A stretch of DNA of 64,000 nt, taken from assembly GCA_024711345.1 (NCBI GenBank), contig JANJTA010000019.1:42473-106472 (forward strand). The letters run 5' to 3'. The position numbers and the translations under genes are program-made. This document shows, piece by piece, positions 28,089 through 39,321 of this stretch (positions are counted from its first letter, which is position 1; every line of letters begins with the position of its first letter). This DNA comes from Rhodanobacter sp. (lineage in GTDB: Bacteria; Pseudomonadota; Gammaproteobacteria; Xanthomonadales; Rhodanobacteraceae). The notes beneath the pieces are model-generated. The model was not told where the DNA came from. It saw nothing but the letters and a program-made list of their open reading frames with translations, and ran no database searches.

Positions 28089-30620
28089 TCAGCGCGCCGC
28101 GGCCTTTCGCGCCGCGCCGGGTGCCGCGCGGCGCAGCAGTTCCAGCCAGGCGAGGGCGGCGGCCAGCATGCCGGCGGTGGCGAGCAGGGCGAGCGCGCCC
28201 GGCACCGCCAACCCCATCACCCCGCGCAGGAACGGCAGCCCGACCACGGCGACCAGCATCAGCGCCACCGCGCCGAACATGCGCGGCAGCCAGGGGTTGC
28301 GGTTCGGCAGGCGGGCAAGGGCGGGGCGCGACAGGTCGCGGTTGGCCAGGGTCAGCAGGAACAGCCCGGCGACCAGCGCGATGAATACCGCGCTGCGGCT
28401 TTGCACCGCTTCCAGGCCCTGGCCGAGCAGCAGGCCGTAGCCAAGCAGCAACAGGCCGGCAAAGCCGAGCCCCTGGATCACCGCGTAGCGCAGGTTGGCG
28501 GCGGCGAACGGCGAGTCCGACGGCGCACGCGGCGGGCGCTGCATGATGTCGTCGGCGGCCGGGTCGGCCTCGTATACCACCGAGCAGGCCGGGTCGATCA
28601 GCAGCTCCAGCAGCACGATGTGCACCGGCATCAGCAGCACCGGCCAGTGCAGCAGGGTGGGCACCAGCGCCAGCGCGATGATCGGCATGTGCACGGCGAA
28701 CACGAAGCGGGTGGCCTTGGTGATGTTGTCGTAGATGCGCCGGCCCTGGCGGATCGCGCTGACGATGCTGGCGAAGCTGTCGTCCAGCAGCACCAGCGCG
28801 GCCGCCTCGCGCGCCACGTCGGTGCCGCGCTCGCCCATCGCCACGCCGACGTCGGCGGCCTTCAGCGCGGGGGCGTCGTTGACGCCGTCGCCGGTCATCG
28901 CCACCACCTCGCCGTCCTCGCGCAGCAGCCGCACCAGGCGCAGCTTCTGCTCGGGCTTGAGCCGCGCGCACAGGTCGACATGGCGCAGTCGTTCGCGCAG
29001 CACGGCGTCGTCGAGCGCATCCAGCTCCGCCCCGGTGATCACCTCGGCGCGTTCGCTCAAGCCCACCGCGCGGGCGATCGCCCGCGCGGTGGCGGGATGG
29101 TCGCCGGTCATCATGATGACGCGGATGCCGGCGCTGCGGCATTCGGCGATCGCCGCCGGCACCTCCGCCCGCGGCGGATCGACGAAGCCGAGCAGGCCGA
29201 GGAAACGGAAGTCGAAGTCGTGCTGGCTGCGCGGCCATGTCGAGCCGTGCCATTCGCCGCGCGCAACGCCCAGCACGCGCAGGCCGCGCTCGGCCATGGT
29301 CTCGACCTGGCGCAGGATCGTCGCGGCCTCGGCCTCGCCCAGGTGGCACAGGTCGATCACCGCCTCCGGCGCGCCCTTGGTGGCCAGCAGGTGCGCATGA
29401 CGCACGTCGCCGCGGAACACGTGGGTCATCGCCAGGATGTCCGGCGACAGCGCGTACTCGAACTCGGGCGCCCATTCGGCGTGCACATGCTCGGTGTCGG
29501 TGAGCCAGTGCAGGCCGAACTGCTGGATCGCCTTCTCCATCGGGTCGAACGGGTCGGCCGGCGTGGCCAGCATGGCGAACTCCACCAGCTCGTGGAACGG
29601 CTCGGGCAATTCGGCCGCCTGTTCGTCGTGGCAGCTGTCATCGAGCAGGCGCAGTTCGGCCACCTGCATGCGGTTCTGCGTCAGCGTGCCGGTCTTGTCG
29701 GCCGCCAGCACCGAGATCGCGCCCAGCGCCTCCACCGCCGGCACGCGGCGGGTCAGCACCTTGTGCTTCGAGATGCGCCACGCGCCCAGCGCGAGGAACA
29801 CGGTGAGGATCACCGGGATCTCTTCCGGCAGGATCGCCATGGTCAGCGCGATGCCGGCCAGCACGCTCGCGAGCAGGCCGTGACCGTCCCATAGCCAGCC
29901 GAGCAGCGCGTAGGCCGTGGCCAACAGCAGGCCGCCCATGGTGAGATTGCGGATCAGGCGGCGCGAGGCCAGTTGCAGGCCGGACGCCGGCTCGACGGTC
30001 CCGGCCAGCGCCTGGCCGATGCGGCCAACCGCGGTGGCGCCGGCGATGGCATGGACTTCGGCGACGCCGACGCCCTTGGTCACCACGGTGCTGGCGAACA
30101 GCTGCCCGGCCTCCTTGCCGGCCAGTTTGGTGACCGGCACCGCCTCGCCGGTGAGCAGCGACTCGTTGACGTCCAGGTGGCCGTCCAGCAGCACGGCGTC
30201 GGCGGCGATGCGATCGCCTTCATGCAGCACCAGCAGGTCGCCGACCACCACCTCGCGGCCGGGCACGCGAACTTCCTCGCCGCCGCGGATCACCAGCGCG
30301 CGTGGCGCAGACAGCTCGCGCAACGACTCCAGCGCACGCTGGGTCTTGCGCTCCTGCGCCAGCGTGATGCCGATGACCACGAACACGAACGAGAGCAGGA
30401 ACGCCGCTTCGGCACGGTCGCCCAGCGCCAGGTACAGGCCGCCGGCGGCCAGCAGCATCAGGAACATCGGCTCCAGCAGCGCGCCGGCGACCATCGACCA
30501 CAGCGTGCGCGGCGCGCTGCCCGGCAGCAGGTTCGGTCCACCTTCGGCCAGCCGGCGCGCGGCCTCGGCCGGCTCCAGCCCGGCCAGGCTGGCGGGCTGG
30601 GGCGGACGGACGGCGCTCAT
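28089..30620 (-). CDS. Cation-transporting P-type ATPase (P2-like)
   Basis: LAADKTGTLTQNRM phosphorylation motif, LLTGEAVPVTK, MTGDGVNDAPALKAADVGVAMG. Confidence 0.93.
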   Translation of the reverse strand: MSAVRPPQPASLAGLEPAEAARRLAEGGPNLLPGSAPRTLWSMVAGALLEPMFLMLLAAGGLYLALGDRAEAAFLLSFVFVVIGITLAQERKTQRALESLRELSAPRALVIRGGEEVRVPGREVVVGDLLVLHEGDRIAADAVLLDGHLDVNESLLTGEAVPVTKLAGKEAGQLFASTVVTKGVGVAEVHAIAGATAVGRIGQALAGTVEPASGLQLASRRLIRNLTMGGLLLATAYALLGWLWDGHGLLASVLAGIALTMAILPEEIPVILTVFLALGAWRISKHKVLTRRVPAVEALGAISVLAADKTGTLTQNRMQVAELRLLDDSCHDEQAAELPEPFHELVEFAMLATPADPFDPMEKAIQQFGLHWLTDTEHVHAEWAPEFEYALSPDILAMTHVFRGDVRHAHLLATKGAPEAVIDLCHLGEAEAATILRQVETMAERGLRVLGVARGEWHGSTWPRSQHDFDFRFLGLLGFVDPPRAEVPAAIAECRSAGIRVIMMTGDHPATARAIARAVGLSERAEVITGAELDALDDAVLRERLRHVDLCARLKPEQKLRLVRLLREDGEVVAMTGDGVNDAPALKAADVGVAMGERGTDVAREAAALVLLDDSFASIVSAIRQGRRIYDNITKATRFVFAVHMPIIALALVPTLLHWPVLLMPVHIVLLELLIDPACSVVYEADPAADDIMQRPPRAPSDSPFAAANLRYAVIQGLGFAGLLLLGYGLLLGQGLEAVQSRSAVFIALVAGLFLLTLANRDLSRPALARLPNRNPWLPRMFGAVALMLVAVVGLPFLRGVMGLAVPGALALLATAGMLAAALAWLELLRRAAPGAARKAAAR

Positions 30621-30666
30621 GCGTGCGCGCGCGGCGCGCGCCGGTCAGGGCGCCACGGGTGACGCG

Positions 30667-31104
30667 TCAGCGCCAAACCAGCACCGGCACGTCGCCGTTG
30701 AGGATCACCTTGTGCGTCTCGCTGCCCAGCAGCAGACGGTCGAAACCGCGCCAGCCATGCGAGGCCATCACGATCAGGTCGCACTGCTGTTTGCGGGCGG
30801 CACCGACGATGGCCGAATAGGGGCGCGCATCGATCTCGTGGCTGCTCTCGCAGGGAACGCCGGCGGCCTGCGCGCGCTGGCGCACGTCGGCCAGATAGCG
30901 TTCGGCGTTGGCGATGGCCTCGCGGGTGTAGCTTGGCTCGTTGGCCACCACGAACTCGGCAAAGTAGACCGACGCGGGGAACGGCGCGATGACGTGGAAC
31001 GCGTACACGCGGGCGCCCAGCTTGGCGGCCAGTTCGATGCCGGCGTCGACCGCACGCAGGGACAGCTCGGAACCGTCGGTGGGCAGCAGGATGTGCTTGA
31101 ACAT
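30667..31104 (-). CDS. Universal stress protein UspA family
   Basis: MFKHILLPTDGSELSLRAVDAGIELA; DLIVMASHGWRGFDRLLLGSETHKVILNGDVPVLVWR. Confidence 0.92.
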   Translation of the reverse strand: MFKHILLPTDGSELSLRAVDAGIELAAKLGARVYAFHVIAPFPASVYFAEFVVANEPSYTREAIANAERYLADVRQRAQAAGVPCESSHEIDARPYSAIVGAARKQQCDLIVMASHGWRGFDRLLLGSETHKVILNGDVPVLVWR

Positions 31105-31129
31105 GGGGAGCTCCTCTTGCGCGGGGTGG

Positions 31130-31891
31130 TCAGCGGCAAGTGTAGCCGCCGTCGATGACCAGCTCGCTGCCGGTCACGAATTTCGATTCGTCGGAAGCCA
31201 GATACACCACGCCCCAGGCGATGTCGTCCGGCTCGCCCAGATGGCCCAGCGGATGCAGCGCGCCGATCTCGCGGCGATGCTCGGCGGGGTCGCCGCCCAT
31301 CGAGGCGAGGTGCTGCTCCACCATCGGCGTCCAGATAAAGCCGGGGTGGATCGAGTTGACCCGGATGCGGTCGGCGGCATAAAGCATGGCGTCGGTCTTG
31401 CTCATCAGCCGCACCGCTCCCTTGGAGGCGTGGTAAGGCGGCGAGTCCGCCGCGCCGACCAGTCCGTAGATCGACGACAGGTTGATGATGCTGCCGCCGC
31501 CGGCAGCACGCAACGGCCCGATCGCGTGCTTGGTGCAGAAGAACACGCCCTTCACGTTGATCGCCTGCACCCGGTCCCATTCGGCCTCGGTGAGTTCGTG
31601 AGTCGGCTTGTTCGCGCCGGCGATGCCGGCATTGTTGACCAGGACGTCCAGCCGTCCAAACGCGGCCACCGCGCCGGCCACCGCCGCGGTCACCTCGGCT
31701 TCCACCGAGACGTCGGCATGGAAGTAGCGCGCATCGTCGCCGAACTCCGCTGCCAGCCGTTGTCCTTGTTCGTCGTGCAGGTCGACCAGGGCCACCCGCG
31801 CGCCCGCTTCCAGCAGGCGTCGCGTGCAGGCGGCCCCGATGCCCACGGCGGCGCCCGTCACCAGTGCCACCTTGCCGTTCAACCTGCCCAT
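31130..31891 (-). CDS. SDR-family oxidoreductase
   Basis: KVALVTGAAVGIGAACTRRLLEAGA, NNAGIAG, YHASKGAVRLM. Confidence 0.9.
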   Translation of the reverse strand: MGRLNGKVALVTGAAVGIGAACTRRLLEAGARVALVDLHDEQGQRLAAEFGDDARYFHADVSVEAEVTAAVAGAVAAFGRLDVLVNNAGIAGANKPTHELTEAEWDRVQAINVKGVFFCTKHAIGPLRAAGGGSIINLSSIYGLVGAADSPPYHASKGAVRLMSKTDAMLYAADRIRVNSIHPGFIWTPMVEQHLASMGGDPAEHRREIGALHPLGHLGEPDDIAWGVVYLASDESKFVTGSELVIDGGYTCR

Positions 31892-31948
31892 GGCCGTATC
31901 TCCTCGGGAATCGGGATCTCAGCATGGGTGCAGCAACGCATCCGGGTG

Positions 31949-31962
31949 TTGACCGGAGTCAA
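31949..31962. promoter_or_regulatory. FNR/ANR-type box TTGACcggaGTCAA
   Basis: Perfect consensus about 58 bp upstream of the SDR-uspA-P-ATPase run. Confidence 0.76.
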
Positions 31963-32001
31963 GGGAATGCCATGCCGCCACGCGGACGGCGCTGCCGCGG
32001 C

Positions 32002-32595
32002 TCAGTTCAGCTGCGCGCAGGAAGCGATCTGGGCGGCGTTGGCGGGAGCGCCGCGGACGCGGCCGGCATTGGAGACGACCACGGTAAGCGCATCCTTCGC
32101 GCTGGAGGGCTGACAGAACAGCAGGGTGATGTTGCTGCCCCCGGCAGTGCCGTCCGGGCGAAAGCGCACCAGTTGTCGGCCGCTGCTGCTGCGGACGATC
32201 AGCTTGTCGCCGTAGCCGTTGCCGACGTGCAGGGGGCGACCGTCGGGCTGGTCGTCACCGTCGCCGTCGCGGGCGAGTAGCCAGCCACTCTCCCACTGCG
32301 TACTCTCGCTGCAGCGGCTGCCGTCCACGGTGGGGCAAAACAGCGTGCGCTGGCCGCTCATGACGGCGGTTTCGCGGGCGTAGTGCAGGGCGGCGATGAA
32401 GTCGGTCTGCGCGACCCGCAGCGCATTGCGGCCCAGCAGCTGCCGCAGGGGCGGCGTGGCGATGCCGAGAAGTACCGCGATGATGGCGAGCACCATGATC
32501 TGCTCGATCAGGCTCACGCCGCGCTGCCTGCGCGGCGGACCGGCATGCCTCGAAGTCGACACGGCATCGCTTCCTGCGTGGTCATGAAACTTCAT
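32002..32595 (-). CDS. Type IV pilin-like / GspH-FimT family minor pseudopilin
   Basis: Prepilin motif QRGVSLIEQIMVLAIIAVLLGIATPPL; FIAALHYARETAVMSGQRTLFCP. Confidence 0.85.
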   Translation of the reverse strand: MKFHDHAGSDAVSTSRHAGPPRRQRGVSLIEQIMVLAIIAVLLGIATPPLRQLLGRNALRVAQTDFIAALHYARETAVMSGQRTLFCPTVDGSRCSESTQWESGWLLARDGDGDDQPDGRPLHVGNGYGDKLIVRSSSGRQLVRFRPDGTAGGSNITLLFCQPSSAKDALTVVVSNAGRVRGAPANAAQIASCAQLN

Positions 32596-32715
32596 GCTAG
32601 GGCGCCGCTTTCGCCCGGACTGCCGTCCGCTCGCCCTCCGCATGTCGGTGCCTGCTGACGCTTCCTGTCAGCAGGAGCGATTTAAAATGCCCCCTCCCAC
32701 CCACATCTGTAGCCG

Positions 32716-34740
<2,025 letters not shown>

Positions 34741-34767
34741 GCCGGGACGGGGCGCCTGAGCGGGATA

Positions 34768-34796
34768 TTGTCGAGCGCCGACGGCTCCCGTATACT
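34768..34796 (+). promoter_or_regulatory. Sigma70-type promoter of tRNA-Val (TTGTCG-N17-TATACT)
   Basis: Good -35/-10 with 17-bp spacing just upstream of the tRNA. Confidence 0.6.
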
Positions 34797-34831
34797 GCGC
34801 GGCTCGCGTAGCCGGTACATCGGCGCGAAGC

Positions 34832-34906
34832 GGGCGGTTAGCTCAGCGGTAGAGCACTACCTTGACATGGTAGGGGTCACAAGTTCGATCCTTGTACCGC
34901 CCACCA
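34832..34906 (+). tRNA. tRNA-Val (anticodon GAC), CCA encoded
   Basis: GGGCGGTTAGCTCAGCGGTAGAGCACTACCTTGACATGGTAGGGGTCACAAGTTCGATCCTTGTACCGCCCACCA folds as a cloverleaf. Confidence 0.97.
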
Positions 34907-34956
34907 CTCCATGCGCGGCAACCAGGTTCATCTCCTGGTTGCATGTCGAAAGTCCG

Positions 34957-34985
34957 GAAAGGCCACCCTTCGGGGCGGCCTTTTT
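34957..34985 (+). terminator. Rho-independent terminator after tRNA-Val
   Basis: GAAAGGCCACCCTTCGGGGCGGCCTTTTTG: stem with UUCG-type loop and T-run. Confidence 0.8.
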
Positions 34986-35759
34986 GTTGCGCGGCACAGT
35001 CTAGCCGGGTGGCATGTTCCCGTGCCGGACGTCGCTCGATGCATGGACCGTGAGCTGGATCAGCTGCAGCTTGCAGCCAGGCAGAGACGGCTGTACGTTA
35101 ACAAGCGGGACGGATTAGCCCCGGATCTGGTAGGGGTCGCGAGGGTGAGCGATTACCTCCGAACTTTCCGTCTACGCTTGAGAGTGGTTCGCTAGAGGGC
35201 GACAGTTCGATAGCAGTACGACCGGGCGGGGAGCCGCAGCTGCTCCCGGCGACGGTGGGGCTGCGGCGTCCATCGGATGGGGCTGGCGCGAGTGGCCGGA
35301 CCGCATGGTTCCAGCAGGGCGGGTACGGATGCACCGTATGCCATGTGGAATACAGGGAATGGGGGGATCACGCTTGCTTGCATCTGGTTGCGGCTGCTTT
35401 GACCCACTGACGTGCGGACGCTCGGAGGGGCGCCGAGTGCTGGCGTGCGTGCCGGTCGCCAATGGCTTGCCGCATCCGGGAGGGCATGCCGGATTCCTCG
35501 ACGCGGAGCAGGGCGCCGCAGTGTGGCGATTGGTCGGCGTACTCGATGAGGTGCCGCCGCCGCGCGAGGCGGCAGGGTTCGTCGCCGGCCTGATTTCCGC
35601 CACGGTGGCCACGTCGTCGCTGCTGCAACTTATCCCCGGAAATTCTCGTCCGCCGTCTTGCCCTGCCTTCCTGCGAGGAAGCATGCCCGCGTCTGGCCAC
35701 CGCAGCAGGTTCGGGTTCGGACGCGACCGGGTGCCGCCGGCGGTCATCGGGATTGACGC

Positions 35760-36467
35760 ATGACGATCCGCTACGTCTCCGCCGGGTGCACGGTCACGGG
35801 GAAGGCTCGCAAGCACAACGAGGACGCCATCCTCATCCGTGACGAGGTCGGCCTGTGGGTGGTCGCCGACGGGCTGGGCGGGCATTCGGCCGGCGACTAC
35901 GCCAGCAACCTGATCGTCGAGCGCCTCGGCGCGCTGCCGCGTTCGGGCAGCGCGTTCGACTTCATCGAGGCGATCAAGGATACCCTGGGCCAGATCAACG
36001 CCGACCTACTGCAGACCGCCGCCACCCGCGGCGTCGACCTGATCGGCTCGACCGTGGTGGTGCTGGTGTCCAGCGCGGACTGCATGCTGTGCGGCTGGGT
36101 CGGCGACAGTCGCGCCTACTGCTTCGAGGACGGCCACCTGCGCCAGATCACGCGCGACCACGTGCATGGCGGCGAAGACGACTCCCCCCATTTCGGCGCC
36201 CGGCAGGCCGGCACCGGGGTGCTCACGCGCGCCGTCGGCGCCGAGGAGCATCTGTTCGTCGACTGGGTCGTCGCCGACAATCGCCCCGGCATGACCTTCG
36301 TGCTTTGTTCTGACGGCATCAACAAGGAAATGTCCGACGCTGAGCTGGGTGAGCAATGTCGCCGCCTCGCACAACCGCATGATCTCGTCGCCAGCCTTTT
36401 CGACCTGGCGCTGAGCCGCGCCGGGCGAGACAACATCTCGGCGGTCGTCGTGCGCCTGCAAGAATGA
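35760..36467 (+). CDS. PP2C-family serine/threonine phosphatase
   Basis: KHNEDAILIRDEVGLWVVADGLGGHSAGDYAS, GWVGDSRAY, LCSDGINKEM, GRDNISAVVV. Confidence 0.9.
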   Translation: MTIRYVSAGCTVTGKARKHNEDAILIRDEVGLWVVADGLGGHSAGDYASNLIVERLGALPRSGSAFDFIEAIKDTLGQINADLLQTAATRGVDLIGSTVVVLVSSADCMLCGWVGDSRAYCFEDGHLRQITRDHVHGGEDDSPHFGARQAGTGVLTRAVGAEEHLFVDWVVADNRPGMTFVLCSDGINKEMSDAELGEQCRRLAQPHDLVASLFDLALSRAGRDNISAVVVRLQE

Positions 36468-36483
36468 AGAAGCGCTTTCTGCC

Positions 36484-36633
36484 ATGAATGCCCTGGCCGA
36501 ACTGGTCGCCGCCCATCAGGCCGACAAATTCAAGTTCAAGAGAAGTGGGCGGGATTTTGGCATGTGGTCTCCGGCAACCGGTTGTGCGCCCCGGTCGGGC
36601 GGCGCATGGGCTCAGCCCGCGCGCGACCGCTGA
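36484..36633 (+). CDS. Short hypothetical ORF, possibly a gene remnant
   Basis: ATG...TGA reading MNALAELVAAHQADKFKFKRSGRDFGMWSPATGCAPRSGGAWAQPARDR, following the PP2C gene. Confidence 0.3.
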   Translation: MNALAELVAAHQADKFKFKRSGRDFGMWSPATGCAPRSGGAWAQPARDR

Positions 36634-36938
36634 TGCCGGCGTCGCCGTTTCCTGCGGACCCAGCGGCGCTCCATCCACAGCAGCGTCCGCCGCATCGGGC
36701 GGCGCAGGACGGGCAGGTCCTGCGCCAGCAGCAGCAGCCCGAGCGGCAGCATCCACAGGCCGAGCACGGGCAGGATGCTGAAAATGCCGCCCAGGATGAG
36801 CAGCAACCCCGCGGGAATGCGTATCCAGCGGGCCGACGGTCCGCGCAGCCAGCGCAGGCTGCGCCCGACGCTTCGCGGCAGCTCCCGCTCGAAGCGATCG
36901 AGTCGCCGGTTGAGCCCGTCTACGTCTTTGTCGGTCAT
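36612..36938 (-). CDS. Small membrane protein (PGPGW-like)
   Basis: RIPAGLLLILGGIFSILPVLGLWMLPLGLLLLAQDLPVLRRPMRR, typical two-helix PGPGW-type domain. Confidence 0.65.
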   Translation of the reverse strand: MTDKDVDGLNRRLDRFERELPRSVGRSLRWLRGPSARWIRIPAGLLLILGGIFSILPVLGLWMLPLGLLLLAQDLPVLRRPMRRTLLWMERRWVRRKRRRRHQRSRAG

Positions 36939-37024
36939 GCTGCGCGTGCAAGCCTTCCACGGAAATACCCATCGTATCGGCAAACCCGCGCCTGCCGCCG
37001 CTGGTCGGGCGGCGGATATACGCC

Positions 37025-37303
37025 CTATTCATCCTCCGACGGGGGCGAGGTGTAGGTCGGGTCCTCCGAGTCGCGCGCATGGCGGATGGCATGGCGCAGG
37101 CGCAGGTCGAGGTGGTCGAAATCGAGCACGACCTTGCCGGAATGGACCGCCTTGACCGCCGACATCGGCACCACGAAGTCGCCGGCGTTCTCGATGTAGA
37201 CGAGCAGCTCGGGCAATCCATGCCGGATCTCGCGGACGGAACCGATGCCCTCGCTGCCATCGGCGACGAAAACCAGGGAACCTTCGTTGATCTGTTCGCG
37301 CAT
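37025..37303 (-). CDS. Conserved hypothetical small protein
   Basis: MREQINEGSLVFVADGSEGIGSVREIRHGLPELLVYIENAGDFVVPMSAVKAVHSGKVVLDFDHLDLRLRHAIRHA... Confidence 0.65.
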   Translation of the reverse strand: MREQINEGSLVFVADGSEGIGSVREIRHGLPELLVYIENAGDFVVPMSAVKAVHSGKVVLDFDHLDLRLRHAIRHARDSEDPTYTSPPSEDE

Positions 37304-37577
37304 GTCACGATTCCCCACGGCGGGTTGGCGGAGGGGCCGCGCCCGGCGACGCATGGCGGGCCGTGGCGCATGATGGGCACAGCCATCGTCTCGAAGCGGT
37401 GAAAAGAATCCCTCCTGCGCCAGGCCGATTGCGACGTGATTCACAGCTTTCGGGCGGGCTGTGGAAGAATGGAGGGCCTGTCGCCGCGGACGGCCGAATC
37501 CCGCCGCGGCCATCGCCATTGCGGCGCCTGTTGCCGGCCGCCGCATCCGGCGGCCGCCCCCGATCGAACGAGTCCTC

Positions 37578-38405
37578 ATGCAAGCCATCGAAACCCTGAT
37601 CGACGACGCCTTCGAACGCCGCAACGCGTTGACCCAAGCCGAGATCGAAACCCGCCTGCAGCCGGCCATCGAGCAGGTGCTCGACCTGCTCGAAGCCGGC
37701 GAGCGCCGCGTCGCCGAGCCGGATGGCCACGGCGGCTGGACGGTGCACCAGTGGATCAAGAAGGCGGTGCTGCTGTACTTCCGCCTCAGCGACAACCGCG
37801 TGGTCGACGGCGGCCCGGCGCAGGCCTTCGACAAGGTGCCGCTGCGCTTCGCCCACGGCAACGATGCCGAACTGCAGCAACTCGGTGCGCGGGTGGTGCC
37901 CGGCGCGCTGGTGCGCCGCGGCGCGCACATCGCCAGGGATGCGGTGCTGATGCCGAGCTACGTCAACATCGGCGCATACGTCGGCGCCGGCACGATGGTC
38001 GATACCTGGGCCACGGTCGGCTCCTGCGCGCAGATCGGTGCCGGCGTGCACCTGTCCGGCGGCGTCGGCATCGGCGGCGTGCTGGAGCCACTGCAGGCCA
38101 ACCCCACCATCATCGAGGACGGCTGCTTCATCGGCGCGCGCTCCGAGGTGGTCGAGGGCGTGGTGGTGGAACGCGGCAGCGTGATCGGCATGGGCGTGTT
38201 CCTCGGCCAGTCCACCCGCATCTACAACCGCGCCACCGGTGAGGTGAGCTACGGCCGCGTGCCTGCCGGCAGCGTGGTGGTGGCCGGCAGCCTGCCGGCG
38301 AAGGACGGCTCGCACGGCCTGTACGCGGCGGTGATCGTCAAGCAGGTGGACGAGAAGACCCGCGGCAAGACCAGCATCAACGAACTGCTCCGGAGCGGCG
38401 AATGA
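37578..38405 (+). CDS. dapD: 2,3,4,5-tetrahydropyridine-2,6-dicarboxylate N-succinyltransferase
   Basis: [71 protein letters not shown] left-handed beta-helix. Confidence 0.96.
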   Translation: MQAIETLIDDAFERRNALTQAEIETRLQPAIEQVLDLLEAGERRVAEPDGHGGWTVHQWIKKAVLLYFRLSDNRVVDGGPAQAFDKVPLRFAHGNDAELQQLGARVVPGALVRRGAHIARDAVLMPSYVNIGAYVGAGTMVDTWATVGSCAQIGAGVHLSGGVGIGGVLEPLQANPTIIEDGCFIGARSEVVEGVVVERGSVIGMGVFLGQSTRIYNRATGEVSYGRVPAGSVVVAGSLPAKDGSHGLYAAVIVKQVDEKTRGKTSINELLRSGE

Positions 38406-38758
38406 ACCCCGTGCTGTATGGACTCCCGAATTGCGACACCTGCAGGAAGGCGCGCAACTGGCTTGCCCGTTTCAACGTGGCGCACGATTTCGTCGACTAC
38501 CGCGCCAATCCGGTACCGGCGGCGACGCTGAAGGACTGGGCGGCGCAGCTCGGCGGCTGGGAAAAACTGGTCAACAAGTCCTCCACCACCTGGCGCAACC
38601 TGCTGCCGCAGCGCAAGAACCCCGGCAGCGATCCGGAGTGGACGTTGCTGCTGAAGGAATATCCCGCGCTGATCCGCCGTCCGGTGGTGGTGCAGGGCGA
38701 CGGCACGGTGAGCGTGGGCTTCACCGACAACGGCTTCAAGAAACTGTTCGGGCGCTGA
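38402..38758 (+). CDS. ArsC/Spx-family protein
   Basis: [38 protein letters not shown]. Confidence 0.9.
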   Translation: MNPVLYGLPNCDTCRKARNWLARFNVAHDFVDYRANPVPAATLKDWAAQLGGWEKLVNKSSTTWRNLLPQRKNPGSDPEWTLLLKEYPALIRRPVVVQGDGTVSVGFTDNGFKKLFGR

Positions 38759-38765
38759 CCTGCCG

Positions 38766-39257
38766 ATGCGCCTGTCGAAGGTTGTGCTCGTGGCGACGAT
38801 CGCGCTGTGGCTGGCGCTGGTCGCGTTCGGCAACCTCACCGACTACGGCAGCAACCTCGCCTTCGTGCAGCACGTGCTGGCGATGGATTCGATCTTCCCC
38901 GACGCCGCCATCCACTACCGCGCGATCCATGCGCCGCTGCTGCAGCATGCCGCGTACGTGCTGATCATCGCCGCCGAAACGCTGGCCGCCGTGCTGTGCG
39001 GCGCCGGTGCCTGGCGCATGTGGTGCGCACGCCGCACGCCGGCGGCGACGTTCCAGCGTGCCATGCGGCCTGCCGTGGCCGGACTCACGCTCGGCGTGTT
39101 GCTGTGGCTGGGCGGCTTCATGGCGATCGGCGGCGAATGGTTCGGCATGTGGATGTCCACGCAATGGAATGGCCTGGCCGGCGCCTTCCGCTTCGTGGTG
39201 GTGCTGCTGGCCGCGCTGCTCTACCTGGGCCAGCGCGACGCGGAAGGCGACCGCTGA
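38766..39257 (+). CDS. DUF2165-family small membrane protein
   Basis: Four TM helices; [48 protein letters not shown]. Confidence 0.85.
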   Translation: MRLSKVVLVATIALWLALVAFGNLTDYGSNLAFVQHVLAMDSIFPDAAIHYRAIHAPLLQHAAYVLIIAAETLAAVLCGAGAWRMWCARRTPAATFQRAMRPAVAGLTLGVLLWLGGFMAIGGEWFGMWMSTQWNGLAGAFRFVVVLLAALLYLGQRDAEGDR

Positions 39258-39321
39258 AGGCGCTGCTGCGTGGCGCGCTTGCTATGCTGCGCCGGCGCCT
39301 ACCGACCGTTTCGTGAAGCCC

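Noticed and set aside
27915-29894. 659-aa plus-strand ORF
   Set aside because: Antisense to the P-type ATPase; Gln/His/Arg-rich shadow.
35305-35763. 152-aa ORF ending with ATGA overlap at the PP2C start
   Set aside because: The overlap is suggestive but the sequence shows no recognisable domain and the N-terminus is unconvincing; kept only as part of the scar hypothesis.
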